A stretch of 64,000 nt of DNA, from assembly GCF_047496725.1 (NCBI RefSeq), contig NC_132986.1, forward strand, positions 6,790,501 through 6,854,500, given 5' to 3'. Shown here one piece after another: positions 11,885-25,334 of the stretch. Source of the stretch: Anoplolepis gracilipes (Eukaryota > Arthropoda > Insecta > Hymenoptera > Formicidae). Numbering within the stretch: position 1 is the first letter of the stretch; every line of letters starts with the position of its first letter. The position numbers and the translations under genes were made by a program. The notes under the pieces were generated by a model that saw nothing but the letters and a program-made list of their open reading frames with translations, had not been told where the DNA came from and searched no databases.

Positions 11885-13431
11885 GTCAGATTGGATAAGT
11901 AGATCTCATGCGCGGCTGCCATCGTCACTACGATTTCCTCTTCCTCTATCTCTTTTCATCTCGAGTGTTCTCTCCTCAGTAATTTACCTTCTCTCGTATC
12001 GCTGAAAGCAACAGAATTTTGCAATGGTTCCTTCCTCTCTGCGACTAGTTCCATACGTCTATTTTCCTGTTCTCCAACTCCGCGTGTCACAAGGCAGACT
12101 TAATTACAATATATCCCGTCGATAAAACTATATGAACACTCGTTCAGATTTGGCACGATCGATTTTCCGCGTGAAATTTTCAGAGTCGTTTATAAAAATC
12201 GTTAACAAAAATGTTTGAAAGAATATGAATGACACGGTCAATTGGAGAAATATTTTACGTAATTAGGTCATACTTGGAATGCCATCATTATTGGCGTTTC
12301 ATTAGCGACTAAATTAGATAGGCAAAAAGAAAGTAATAAATTAATAACGATAATTGTAATAAAGTACCGTGTTCTATTCAGTGCAAGAAATCATTCAAAG
12401 ATGATGAAAAATTTTTTAAATGTATTATTGAGTCATAAATTGAACCATTATAAAAAATATGAAGGTTCAAATTTTTATAAAAGCATTATTATAAAAAAAA
12501 AATTGAGAAAAAAATAATAATAAAATATTATACAACTTTCAGATATAATACGGTTAAAGGCAAAATATTATTCAATCTGAATAACAAATTATATATATTT
12601 ATAATCGGAAATGATTTTAACATATGTACATATATTTATTACCTGGATATTAACATTAATATTTTCTCAAACACTTGATATAAAAATTAAAAAGTTCCGT
12701 TACTAACATTAGATAATATCGACCTGATGTTCCTACTAGATATTATTGATCTAATATCAATTTGTGCCAGGGAAGGAAGGGAACTGTCAAGTGTCAAAGG
12801 TATCGCGCAACTACGGCAGCTTTATCGTGCACGGCTCGCTGCAACTGTGTCACGCTCGCCTTAATTTCGGAAAATCCGGTTCGGCGGCACGATCGTTGGA
12901 GCGTGGCGGCAGTTTCGCAAGTGAGGCGAGGGTATCGCCGTCGGTGAACGATAGCCCGCGTTCACTATTCGTGACACCGTATTGGTTGCGCGTATAGGGG
13001 ATGCCGGTTCACCCGATAATCGGGTAGTTCGGTCCATTGCTCCGCCATAATCCCGTCCCCGCCATGTTTCGCCCTGTGCCATCCCTTCGCTCGCGACAAT
13101 AGCCCTATGTAGGGCTTCTTTACATCAGTGTTTCTCAAACAGTAATAAATAATTCAAAACAAAGAGGAAGAGGGAGAAAGAGAAATTATCTTATTTATTG
13201 TGTCATTATAATAGCGCGCTCCTTTAAGCTAATATTGTTAAATAAAGCCATACAAGAATATAATGCGAATAACACGTGGGCAGAAATTTTCACTGATTGT
13301 AGTTATCAAGAGAGTGAACGCGTAGTGATCGCGTCCAATACCGAGGTAATGGACTGCGGACGTAAAATCGATAGGCTGACGATAAACGTTATTGTCCTTC
13401 GAGGAGCGATTCGACGGGATGGCATTGTTGT

Positions 13432-13434
<3 letters not shown>

Positions 13435-13486
<52 letters not shown>
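13435..13486. repeat. (AT)n microsatellite, long
   Basis: About 25 uninterrupted AT dinucleotides; likely length-variable between individuals. Confidence 0.92.
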
Positions 13487-13488
<2 letters not shown>

Positions 13489-15441
13489 TATACGCAATGC
13501 GCTGATTCGGTCCATCTGCTTGTCAGAATGAAGTATCGGACAGCTTTCTCCGTATTAAGCTGGCGAATCGCGCCGGCACCTAAATTCTGTTTGGGATTAG
13601 TTGATTGCGAATTGCGATCGTGGGACACACTACTCGTACATCCGCATTAAGTCGTCCGGCGTTTAATGACGAGATGTGCTAAATCCATCAGCAGAAATCA
13701 TATGTAAAATCGTATATTTATTTACGATATTTTTCCTTGAAGCGATTTTCTGGATTATATTGTATCATGAGCGCATTGAACATTTTTTGTTTCTCTTCCT
13801 TTCTCTCTATAATGCAAAGAGTTTGTCAAATGTAGGATTCAAATAAGTTGTTAATTAAAAATTTTTATGTTCTACAAAATTACTTTAATATCTTTTGTAT
13901 CTTTCATCAATCATGTCTCTTTGATATATTATTTATTTATGATAACGATATGTTCATGATTAATTTTTTATTATTATTGGAAAAAAACCATTTTGTTGCT
14001 GAAACTTTATAATTTTGCAGTGATTCAAGTGAATTGTTTAATCCGTGGTGGAGAATAGTGTATATTTTGCAAACGACATGTCGCTTTTGCATCGAGTCCC
14101 ATTAATTAGGGGGCACGATTAACGTATTAACGCAATTACTCGGTTCGTTACATCGCCATATACGCATCGACGTGCTCGTCGCCAAATTTGTTCAACCTAT
14201 TTCCGCGATTTCGTCGAAATTCAGCGACGTGTATTAGCAAGTTATTACGTATGCCGTACGCACGATATTATTTATTCATTTCAATTATTATAGAACCACT
14301 CAGAGCGATTATCGACAATGCCCAGAACGGCCAGAGTTAATCTAATTTGCATTTTTGTATCCCTACATATATTGCTAAATATTCAAAGAATCATTACTAT
14401 ATTAAAAGTAAAAGTGAACTTGGAAAGGATTGAACTTATATTAGGACAAAATTTACCTTGTAACTTAATGATGCATTTTTATCTGTTACTAATTAAATAA
14501 ATAAATCATTTAATTCATTTTAATAAAATTGGTGGAAAGTATTTTCGCGTATTAAAATTCTGAAAATCATACTTGCAAAAAGGAATAGTTGAATAGTTTT
14601 CAGATAAAGATTAAAATAATTGAACAATTTCTAAAAGTGACGTTACAATTTTATGTAATAGTATTAAAAGGATAAAGTTTATGTTTAAAGTCGGATTAAA
14701 CTAGAAAAGGGATTAACGAATCGTGCGACGGCGAAGCGAACCGTGAGAAACTCTGGTGCTTCTAAAACCTTCACGTGAATGCGGTCGACGATCTCGAATC
14801 ACGACTGCGGATGCCAGAATCCGGTGAAACCTCGCATCGATATATCGCTCGTACAATGTCCAAGCATCCGTACGACATTCGATATCGCACTTGCCGTGAT
14901 TCGCCTGCGTTTCGCAATTCGAGTCGTACGTTTCCTTTCTGGATGTTACAAACGACCGCGATCGGATGAAGGATGCGAAGTGTAAATTGAAAGCATATTG
15001 ATTAGAAACATACATTAATGCGTGAATGAATGAATCGTAAGAATTTTTTTCACAGTGTAAAATGTAGAGTAAACAAATTACGTATAATATAATACAGATA
15101 TTGACATGTTATATAACGATATTAATTCGCTTTTCAAGCAATTTGGAAAAAATATAAAAAGTTAGATGAGAGGTTACTATTGCATCCTACTCTTTAATTG
15201 AAATACGCAACACTCTCCAAACGCGTGTCAATTATTCACGAATGCTAATATTAGCTTCAATCCCGAAGAGAATAACGCCATGGCGCCGTCGAGTCCTTTG
15301 ACACCTTCCATCGGCATCGCTCGGTCGCGCACGTCGATATCATGCAGGACCAACGCGCTGCGAACGGCTCGGAGGTCCATTTGTCGAAGGAACACAGTCT
15401 CCGGAGAGCGGAATAATCCGCAAGATAACCGAGACAAAGAG

Positions 15442-15442
15442 G

Positions 15443-15467
<25 letters not shown>
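15442..15467. repeat. (GA)n microsatellite
   Basis: AG dinucleotides inside a region of overlapping ORFs on both strands, none of which is supported. Confidence 0.85.
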
Positions 15468-15473
<6 letters not shown>

Positions 15474-16110
15474 AGAGACGTTACACTACCATGATTACCG
15501 ATGTCAAGTCGAGTTTGCAGTTGAGGATGTGTGCGGTCTGTGGTCCGAATTACCGGTGTCTCTCTGCGAGCGTGTCGCGGTAGACATGCAAAGATCGTCG
15601 CGTCATTTAGCGAGATCACGCGACTACGACTCTGGCAAGTTTCGCCGAGAACGTGCCGGGCCAACGGCGGCGCCGTGGAATGCATGCAAATAACGTCGAT
15701 GCGCTGCCACGACAAAGGAGAATATGATATTACGCCCGTGCCACCTAAGATCCACCACCTGTATCGAGCTGTAGCGAGATGCTCTTGGAACATGCACGTA
15801 TCTTGGTGGCATTGTGATTCGAGTTTGGACAAGGAATTAGCCAAAGTGCGAAGCAACAATAGAAACTCTAGTACATTACATGCAAGTTTATGTATCCATT
15901 GTCGGATCTTGGAAACTTGTGGGCGATATTAAAGACCAGAATATATGCCAGAAATATATATGCGTGTTAATAAAAAATATATTAGTTGCTTTTCGATTTG
16001 AATATAAAATATAGATTAAATTTTATAGGAAAATTTGAATATTAAAGTGAAGAAAAGTACAGATTCTTTTTTTGCAAACACTCTTTTATATATTTCAGAA
16101 CTTTTTAAAC

Positions 16111-16143
16111 ATTTTCTGATTTCACAAAATGAAATCAGAAAAT
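16111..16143. repeat. Perfect inverted repeat, 14 bp arms
   Basis: Arms ATTTTCTGATTTCA and TGAAATCAGAAAAT are separated by a 5-base CAAAA loop. All 14 pairs match. It lies in AT-rich intron sequence with no gene next to it. Confidence 0.8.
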
Positions 16144-17569
16144 CTTCAATTTTAAAAATTCTTACATAATATTAATGTTAATAATATTATAGGAAATAGC
16201 GTTAAGTTATCAATTGCTTAATCAATCAGCAATATAAAATAATTCGAAATAAAGAATTATAAATGAATCAAAATATATAAAAAGGAGCTTTTTACAGTTT
16301 CCGTGTTTCTTATGGCGGTCTCAGTGCGGATTACGTTGCTTCAGTGTTATCCGGCGTGCTTTTCCTGGTTTTATCGGTCGCTTCGTTTTGTTCCTTGTGC
16401 GGGCAGGTGACTCGCGCCTCGAAGACAAAGTGCCAAGGGAATTTTCCGGGTTAACCCCGGTACGGGAAAAAGGCCAACGGAACGACACGGTACGAGCGAA
16501 CAGCGCGCGGTTCCGGCCGATAAATATATATCAAGATTAAATCTAGCTTTTCGCGGAAATCCTAGAAATCGTGCTACGTCGATCTCGATCTCGTACCTTA
16601 CACTCGTCTTAGCGGACAACTAATTAGATCGTCTGACAGGTATAAGTGTTTGAGAAAAATACCGTTAATTTATCTTACAATTAAAAAATAAAATATTGTT
16701 TTTTATAAAGTGTTATTATGTCGAGCTATCATAATTCTGATAATATTGACATAATATTGACACAAATTATACTTTGACGATTGTATGTGTGCGCGTGTGT
16801 AATTGCAAATCTTAAACTTTAAAAAAATATGAACAAGAAATTTAGACAATGTAAATATTAAATGTGCTTTTCTGGCGAAATTGCTGACACTAAATTAACT
16901 TCTTGTCGTTAGCTTATCCAGATGACAAATAAAACATAGCCCGCATCTCGTCAGAATACGCTTTATCGGCTTTCCAAATCGGTCTCCCTCGGTTTAATGT
17001 ACTCTCTAGACTATAGACACCCCAGCAACCTACTTTGCTGAGCAATTTTCTTTCTCTCTCTTTCTCACTCAATTCAGAGTAGCTTCCTGACAGAAATCCG
17101 TAGATTTCTACGGCGTCGATTTCAATCAATCCCGTTGTCGACACCCTGCCTCGTCCCCCTTTTCCTTTTCCAACCTCGCAAAGTTTCTCATTTACGTCTT
17201 GAGAAATTACCGTTTCCCGGGCGCTGCACCGGGCGAATTTACTTTCTCCCTGGTTGCTTATCACGGATACGGAGATACGGCTAACGCGCGCGCTGTACGG
17301 AATCGACAATAGCGTTCCATTAATGAAATGCTTTGTAGGAATCTCCGTTAATTGGACCGCCACGATATTAATGCAGCCCTTTATTATTCTCAGAGATTAG
17401 ATCGTTTGTAACATTCGTCCGTGTTACTTTTTCCCATGTAATTATAAATGAGATTTAATGTACTATTCCTTTGCCAAATCTGAGAATAATTTGGGACTGC
17501 GTAATCAGAGAGAAATTTTCCAAAATGAAAATGATTCTCTCGGGTTTTTTTCTCTGTCTTTCTTTTCCA

Positions 17570-17592
17570 TTTTTTTTTTTTTTTTTTTTTTT
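17570..17592. repeat. Poly(T) tract
   Basis: About 23 T in a row. Confidence 0.85.
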
Positions 17593-18464
17593 AATTTTAT
17601 TTTATTGTCGGCGCGACGCAATTTTTTCACGAAAGTGGCAGAGCACGTTCGTTAATCGGCGAAAAAGCACGTCGCGGAGCAATTAAGCGCGGGAGTAGTG
17701 CGTTACATCCAGTCATTATACGCGAAATTCGCACTTTGGCTTAGTCGAGTTTAATGACCTATTAAAACCGTAGCAACCAAGTTTTACCGGATCTCCGTTT
17801 CGAATCGGATTGACCATGTTGGACGGCAATCTTTGCACTTCTTACATCGAAGAAAATAAAAAGAAGAAATAATTACTTATTTCATTTGTACTTCAGACTA
17901 TATCAAAAAAGACAAATCTCGAAAATCAACTGAATCTGATTTCTGTGTAACCGTAGCCTTTGAGTTTCAACAACGAACGTTCGTAAAAAGATCGATATTT
18001 ACATGATGGTTAGATTTTCCGGGCGAATTCTCTCCGTACTTTTCAAACGAGCCTTCGTAAGGTAACAGACATAAATTGTCAGTCTAACTCGCGCAGGCTG
18101 TCATGTGACGCCTTTACATGCTAGCTTTCTGCATACGAGGCAAATTCGATGGCGCCTCGTAAATTAAAGGGCACAATGGTCGACGTGAAAACATCGCGAC
18201 TCCTTCTCAAACTAGAAACCTGAGAATAAAACGTGAGGATGATCGAAAGGGTGACCGTGAGAGATGGTGGAAAACAAAGGGATATAAATCGGCATTTGTA
18301 CAACAGCTTCTGCGCGAAAATATTTATTACATAGCGTTAATTTTTGATTTTTAATTTTATTTATACAATAATGTACATAATAACATAAAATATAATAACA
18401 TAGAAATGCAAAACGTAAAGAAGTATAAAAAATAATGTAATGAATAAAATATGAAGAGTAAAGT

Positions 18465-18466
<2 letters not shown>

Positions 18467-18511
<45 letters not shown>
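18467..18511. repeat. (AT)n microsatellite, long
   Basis: About 22 AT dinucleotides. Confidence 0.92.
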
Positions 18512-18517
<6 letters not shown>

Positions 18518-18892
18518 GAATTTATAAAATATAAATAATTTATAATTTAGTTCTTTATATAAAGGGAATAACTTATTCTTTTAATAATTTTTAATGCGTT
18601 AGATAGTTTAATAATGTTAATGAAAAAAGCTGTTTAATTTATTTAAATCTATAACGCATCGCCCACGAAGCAAGAACAGGGAGTTTGAGCGAAGCTAAGA
18701 AGCTTAAATAAGGAAGACTCGTTAGAAACAAGTGGCGCCGATTAAAAAGACTGACTCCACTTTCACTGTGATACATTGGTGAACGCACGATAGCGCTTTT
18801 TTCTTCAAGCTGCGTTTTCTTCTCTTTTCCTCTTCGTTGTTTCTTAAATCTTTTTCCTGCCTTTTTCTTATCCGTGCAATGCCGTCTTCTAA

Positions 18893-18916
18893 CAAAAAAA
18901 AAAAAAAAAAAAAAAC
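18893..18916. repeat. Poly(A) tract
   Basis: About 20 A in a row. There is no retroposed gene body beside it that I can recognise. Confidence 0.8.
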
Positions 18917-21188
18917 CGCGCACACTTTACGGAAAGTATAAAAGATTCTTTTGAGTTATTTCTTCAATTTCATGAAATAAAATTTTTAGTTAAAGAAGCC
19001 TGAAAATAATGACAGAAATTTTATTAATCCAAGAAGTTTATATGGAGAAAGAAAAATATTTTTATTATTAAAATTTAATTTTAAAATCTAGAAAATAAAG
19101 AAAAAATGATTATCTTTCCATGTTTGGGTAAGAAATAAGTTTTATTTACATATTCACATTCATATCTATCGTATACATTAGATTAATTATTACATAACTC
19201 AGAATGTATATGTATTCTTCTGCCGTGCCAAATAATTTTGACTTCCCGACTCCTAAAAAGCTATAAAGATGATGTTTTTACGATGTCTTACTACGTGCCA
19301 ACTTATTCTGAATTGCTCACACCGGCTTTCCCCGTTGCATAGTAATATCTGGTAATATCGCACGATTACTCGGGCGTGCGACGAAATGGAGTACACGCGC
19401 GCGCGTCTACTTTCCCCCATGCGTTTTGCATAATTCGAGTAGAGAAATGGAATCCGCAGCGTGCCAGAAAAGCGTCGTGGCATATAGAACGTTCTGATTA
19501 AGGCTAACGATACGTCCGCCAGTCGTGGCACATAATAACGTAATATATAATAATATTAAAGTGAAAACGAGTAAATTGCGTGAGATTACATGGTATTCGC
19601 CATTCAAAAATGAAACGGGATGCAACGGGCCTCGTACAATGAGCGACTCGTAAACTTCTTAATTAACAATATTAAATCCGCAGGAGATATATTAACTTCA
19701 TTTAGTTAAATATGCTAATTTTTTCATTGATGCACTCTGAAAAATATTTTCAGGAATTTCTAACGCAGGTATTCTCCTAAAATTACAACTAATGCAACCA
19801 TAATGCAAACTTATAACTGTTCGAAATAATTATTATTATGGTTAAAGTTTTGTTTTTAATCGCTTAAAGTGTAGTAACTATAATAGCAAGTTGCAAACCT
19901 TCCGCGACCAGCGACTCCATTCGCGGTTACCGAGCGTAAATTCTGACCTATAGCTACCGGCGATAAATCCATCCCCGGGGATCGATCAATCGCAATAAAA
20001 TGTTATTGTTGCATACTGAAAGAGTTATAGGACGACGGATCGCAGCGTTATCGTTGAAAACGCGAAAGATGTGTGCGTTATTTCTTTGGTAAAAAAAAGG
20101 ATCAAAACAAATTGCAAAAATGTCTTGTCAAACTTTACGAAGTTTATTTAAAGTAAAAAAGAAATACATATAGCACTTAAGAATAATTAAAGAATGGAAG
20201 TGCGCTTTCCTCACAATTATACTAAATAATACAGAATTCTCCGAGGGAGTGGGAAAGAGAAGTAGCGGGGGAGGCGAAGGGAATACAAATGAAGAACCTC
20301 AATAATTCGATACGACGAGAAACGCGCGTTTTGGAACAAGCAATCAGCATGAAAGCTTATTGTCGTTCTCTCGCAAAGACAATGGCGGATCCTGCGATTA
20401 CGAGGCTTAGGCTGCACGCGGTAAATTCACACGAGATCCTATCGTCACGAGCCATTATGTTATTATTACAACACATGGTACGCTGTGCGAGTTTGTCCGT
20501 ATTACCTTAATGGTAACGCAACGGTCGTATCTTCTCCCTCTTCGGAATTCTGTGTCCCATGACGAAACGCAAAAAGATGTACGGTGGTCGTGCGATATGG
20601 TAAACACAAAAATTACATTACTGAGTGTTATAACATATGTCTACATGTGCTTTGAACAAAAAATAAGGAGCGACATTTTATCAAACTGATTAGCTTCAAA
20701 GGATATTTATAAAAGGAATTACCTTAATTCATTAAAATGAACGATCCTTTCATTTGTTCAATGAAAAAAACATCCACAGGGTGTCACGAAACATCGTTTA
20801 AGGAATTTTAAAAATGGATTATTTAAAGCTGTTTCCTTTCGTGACGAATAAGCTTAACATGTTTTTAGTCGTTATTTATATTGTATTAAATATCTTAGTA
20901 ATTAATTCCTACGTTAAAATTATACTTGAAAATCATGCTGAAAAATCATTAGAGGAAAATAAGTAAATATATTATTATGAAAATGAAGAATACGTGATTC
21001 CGCCGTTAAATTGTTTCTCGAAACATGCAAAATTTAATTAAACTTTAAAAATGATATAAAAATTACATTGATTCTAAACTGATAAAACACACAGTTCAAA
21101 CAAAAATAATACAGTTTAAACTTGGATATTGGGTAAATATTCTATATGGAAAGAACACATCTCGTCGTGCAAAGATATGAAGATACAA

Positions 21189-21206
21189 CGCGCGCGCGCG
21201 CGCGCG
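21189..21206. repeat. (CG)9 alternating tract
   Basis: Nine CG dinucleotides, an alternating purine-pyrimidine tract of the kind able to adopt Z-DNA. It is rare in an AT-rich genome and lies 67 bases upstream of the exon-like block at 21274. Confidence 0.9.
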
Positions 21207-21273
21207 ATATCGGAATGGTCCAGGAACAGAACGAAAAGCTCCGCTCCTCTCGCCTCTCCCGGCGTCTCTCTAG

Positions 21274-21420
21274 CGGCGTACAGTCGCGTACCGCGTTTTG
21301 CGACCTACATCAACAACGGGCGCGAGTACAGCGAGAGCGAGGATACATTATTACTGCCATCGGAAAGCGAAGCTCTCTCCGATATGCGATGGTACCGCGA
21401 CGACCGGAGGGTGTTTCAGG
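21274..21420 (+). CDS. Possible plus-strand internal exon, unrecognised
   Basis: A long pyrimidine tract ends in CTCTCTAG at 21273. The frame after it uses purine-first, C/G-ending codons (YINNGREYSESEDT, then SESEALSDMRWYRDD), an acidic Tyr-, Trp- and Ser-rich peptide unlike a chance ORF. The proposed donor is weak (CAGG before gtcggt), giving 147 bases with phase 1 in and out. Other donors (gtaccg at about 21391, gtgttt) are possible. All three plus frames are open here and run on into CT-rich low-complexity sequence, which lowers confidence. It lies inside the 20.5 kb intron of the opposite-strand gene, so it would be a nested gene. Confidence 0.28.
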
Positions 21421-21742
21421 GTCGGTTGCCATGGCGATACGAGCTGGCACCGCTACCACGAGGGTGCAGCCTGGAATATCCACCCTCCTGCCTCTTTTCC
21501 GCGATTCCCTCCTCTCTCTTCTTCCTTCCCTCCGCTACTTCTCTCTTTCTCTCGCCCTTTCTCTCTCCCTTCCTCTACGTTTCTCTGTCTTTCACTACTG
21601 CCGCCCTTTGCGTTTTTCTCTCCCGTATACATACGTATTCACTCGGCCGCCCTCGCCATCCCTTTTTCTCCATCCTTGCCGGCCCTTTCGCCTCTTTTGT
21701 TCCCAGACTGACTCTCCAATGGAGACAACGGTGGCTGCCCCT

Positions 21743-21744
<2 letters not shown>

Positions 21745-21775
<31 letters not shown>
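21745..21775. repeat. (CT)n microsatellite
   Basis: CT dinucleotides within a wider pyrimidine-rich stretch (about 21480-21790). That stretch creates the long Ser/Leu/Phe-rich ORFs seen here. Confidence 0.9.
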
Positions 21776-21778
<3 letters not shown>

Positions 21779-24700
21779 TTTTTCTCTTCTTCTCCGACAT
21801 CTAATCGCGTATCGTTCACCCCGCGATTTTATTTCGTCATGGCGAGTTTAATTCCGGCGCTCTCTGCGCTACGTTATACATCGCTTCTCCCTCGTGGTAT
21901 TGTTGCGCGATAACGATCGATAGCGCGTAATAACAGCCCGCGAAAACGTGACCATCGCGCCAACGAAATTTCGCGGAGGTCCGACGTGTCTATCCCGAAT
22001 CGTGCTAATCGCGATCCATAAGTTTAAACAAGCAGTTTCGTTAATATAGACGCCTCTTTCGCGATTATACAATATAATCGCCACTTTAAAGAATTCAAAG
22101 GTATTTAAAAGCACCATCAGTACGTAACTCGTTATCAATATCGATATTCTCAACAAGTTTCAATACTGAAGCTATATATATTTATTAAGAGATATGTAGA
22201 AATTAATAGAGACGCAAGTATTAAGATGATTTTCTTTACTCTCTCTAATTTTATTCGATTAAACAATATTTAAAATAATAATTTATTTAATAAATTGCAT
22301 TACTATACTGTTACATTTATATAATATAATTTAAAAAAGAATTTATTTAGTAAATTACAATACACGCTAGAATGAAACAATATAACGGAAAAGAAAATAA
22401 TTCCTCAAGCAACTAATAAAAAATGTACAATAATAAAAATGTACATTAAAATTTTGCTATATAAGGTTACGTTAACTCATATTTCCCGATCTATTTTGTA
22501 TATTTAAAAAAATTCTACAATGATTCTTTCTTTGATTATCGGTCAAAGAATTGTTTTTCCCATCAGTGACCAAGTAATGTCATCGAATATCGATATTCTC
22601 GTCGTTATATCCACATAATCGTATATACACGCGCCGCGGGAAGATAAAGGCATACTGATCATAATGAGTGGAATCCCAGACGCTTGTTAAAAAGCAATTA
22701 CTCCATTCGTGCGAAGAGCCATTCGCGAGAAGACTACTTTGCTTGGAAATCGCTGGTTTTGCGCTTTCGCTAATTTGAATTACTCGTTGCCGCTCGGTCG
22801 ACTCTCAAAGACCGCGGAAAACTCGTTTGTCGCGTGCGATTCGCGTTTATTTCCGCCACGCTAGAATTTTCTAGATATGAGAGAAGAAGGAAAAAGAAGA
22901 AAAAGAGAAAGAGAAAGCAAGACTGCGGAAAGATATATACCGACGACGAGTAAATTGTAACCACACCGTTTCTTCTGAAACTACAAATGTGAGTGCGTGA
23001 CAAAGTGTCTTTTCCGACCACATGTGCGCACGCGCAAGCGAAAAAAAAAACGTGCTCTTGCGAATATTTAGAGATTCGCGGCTTTAAATATCAGCGTCGT
23101 ATATATATTCAAGTTTTTATTCTCCTCGGTATTGCTCGTATTTTCGAATAATTTTATAAATGCAAGCGTGCTTTTAATAGCCATGCATTCAATTTCGTGG
23201 AAATTTCTCGCGAAAAGATGTATGTTTGCCAGAGATCCCCGCTGTTTTTCTCGCCGGATCCCCCGGGGCAGTTTCGCCGGTCTTACTAATTAACTTTTAA
23301 CAAGGGAACGAATAGATGACGCAATCGGGTTATAAACTAAGCGAACTCGTTTCTTGCACATCTTCTCCCTCCCTCTGAAAAACACATTATTTTTCTATTC
23401 TAGAAAATGATATGAAGAATGCACAAATATATTACTTAACTCCTCCCCATCGAATTTACACGAATGATTAACTTCATAAATTTATTAACTTTTTTATAAA
23501 ATTTTCTTTCACATGGGTCGATTACTGTTATAAATTAATATCGCGTAAAAAGTATTTTCGTACTTTCAGTGTTTATTGTGATTTACTTTTTTTGTTTTTC
23601 TCAAAAACTACATATGTATGATATATTAAATAAATAAAAAAAAAAAACAGAGAGGTCACATATTCTTAGAAATATTCGCTAATTTTCCGGGCGAAAAGTT
23701 AATCACAAAAAATATAACAGCTGGAAAAAATCGTTTTTCGAATGTTACACAGCGCGAGGGAAAAGGTTTTGACTTTCCCATTGTCTGTGAAATGTACATT
23801 GATCATTTGTGAAACGTAAAAGTGATTAATCAACGTGCGATAAACGTCGCGAGGAAACCTTCTCGACGAAGTCGATACCGCTAGCCATTGCCGCTAACGA
23901 AACACGTGTCAGCGCGCGTTAAATCGTAGATCCCAGGGAGACCGACGCGACACGCTCGTTAATCACGGACACATCGTGAGCGTGATGGATTAAAATCAAC
24001 GGCCGCATCCATACAAGTCATTTTCTTTCTTTACGAATCATTTCCTTCTTCGAGCGGACGTTTTTTCAAAACTTCAACTTTTTGTGCTCCGATAAGTTAT
24101 ATGAAAGTCATTATAGCACGCTGGTTAGAAATTTCTTGTCTTCTTTATATAAAAGGATATATTAAAAAGATTTTCTCTTAAAGTAATATAGATATTTTAC
24201 TGTCCAAAGACAGAAAAGATTGTTTGTGTCAGATTGATCAAAAGTGATGGCATGTTGAAAGTTTTATAAAAGAATAAGTAAAACCAAAATTTCATATGAT
24301 AAACATTAAAAGTATATATTTAAATTCCAATAATATAACCACCTTAATGGTTTGTATATCGCGAATATGTAATATTTTTGATTAATTTTTATTAAATTTA
24401 TTGCTCACTATTTTGGAGAAAAAGGATATTTTTAAAAACTTATTTATTAATATCCTTTAGAACATTTTTATTTTGTCTTCATGAATTTTCAAATAACTCT
24501 AACATACATTTTTCTTCTCGTGATCATTAGGCATTTAGTTCGTGTTAAATTATCGAAGGGCACATAAAAATAAATGCGGTATTATCGTCAATGACATATT
24601 GATGAAGAAAAGTACATAATGTCGGTCGTGAGTACCTCTATCATATAGCCTGGAATTATTATTAGCGCTAACGATTATTGTTAGAATTACATCGCTTTTA

Positions 24701-25178
24701 TGTTACGATAGCATGATGACCGAGAATAGCGGCGTAGAAGTTAGTGAATTCATCGTCGAGATATAAAATAATATTTGCGTGGGTCAAGAAGTATATATAT
24801 ATAACGCTTAGTCTATTATTACTGCGAGAGATAATTCTTATTTAATCAGCTAGTTCATAAACGATATAAATCACGCATTATCAAAAGCTCCAGATCTTTT
24901 AAATCTTTAAGAGAATATTTAAGCTGGATAAAAAACAGTATATTGATACTAACAACATAATAAATCGTTCGACCGTCGGATAGTCGAAAACGATACGCAC
25001 GTACAATGTTATAAAGCGCAACTGCAAAATGATATCTCAAGAATTCATTGTTACACTTCGTCTTTCAAGTATGACATTCGGAATTTGGGAAGAATATCTT
25101 CGCGAAATGGGAACTTACCGCGCTCATATTTCTACTCCGGGATAACTCATAGATTCTCCGGACTCGAGCATCCGCGTA

Positions 25179-25334
25179 ATGTCTAAGATTGATGCGCAAG
25201 ATATACCGGAGGAGGAAACATATTTCGCAAGAAAGCGAGCGAGCGGGAAAATAGGAAATCTGTCCGAGTACGAGAAGCTGGCGCCGCTACGGCTCTTCCG
25301 CTATCAGACAATTGAAAATTCCGACGAGAGATAA
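25179..25334 (+). CDS. Small ORF, 51 residues, unrecognised (doubtful)
   Basis: ATG to TAA, 51 residues, starting MSKIDAQDIPEEETYFARKR and ending RYQTIENSDER. The peptide is charged and helix-like. About 32 of 51 codons start with a purine, which favours coding on this strand. The -3 base of the start is G. The frame is open about ten codons upstream of the ATG, so it could be a terminal exon instead. The minus strand has stops in two frames. There are no matching splice sites that I trust and no known family. Confidence 0.25.
   Translation: MSKIDAQDIPEEETYFARKRASGKIGNLSEYEKLAPLRLFRYQTIENSDER

Noticed and set aside
15257..15859. Overlapping ORFs of 137 and 133 codons (plus) and 200 codons (minus)
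   Set aside because: Frames are open on both strands across a GA microsatellite, with no consistent codon bias and no splice pattern.
16914..17400. Minus-strand open frame of about 160 codons
   Set aside because: It has some purine-first bias, but its nominal start is GTG and no ATG lies near it. Part of the frame comes from a GA-rich repeat, and no flanking exon fits. Kept as a remote possibility only.
21129..21913. Plus-strand ORFs of 240 and 255 codons
   Set aside because: Their second halves are Ser/Leu/Phe runs produced by CT-rich low-complexity DNA. Only the 21274-21420 part of one frame is kept as a candidate.
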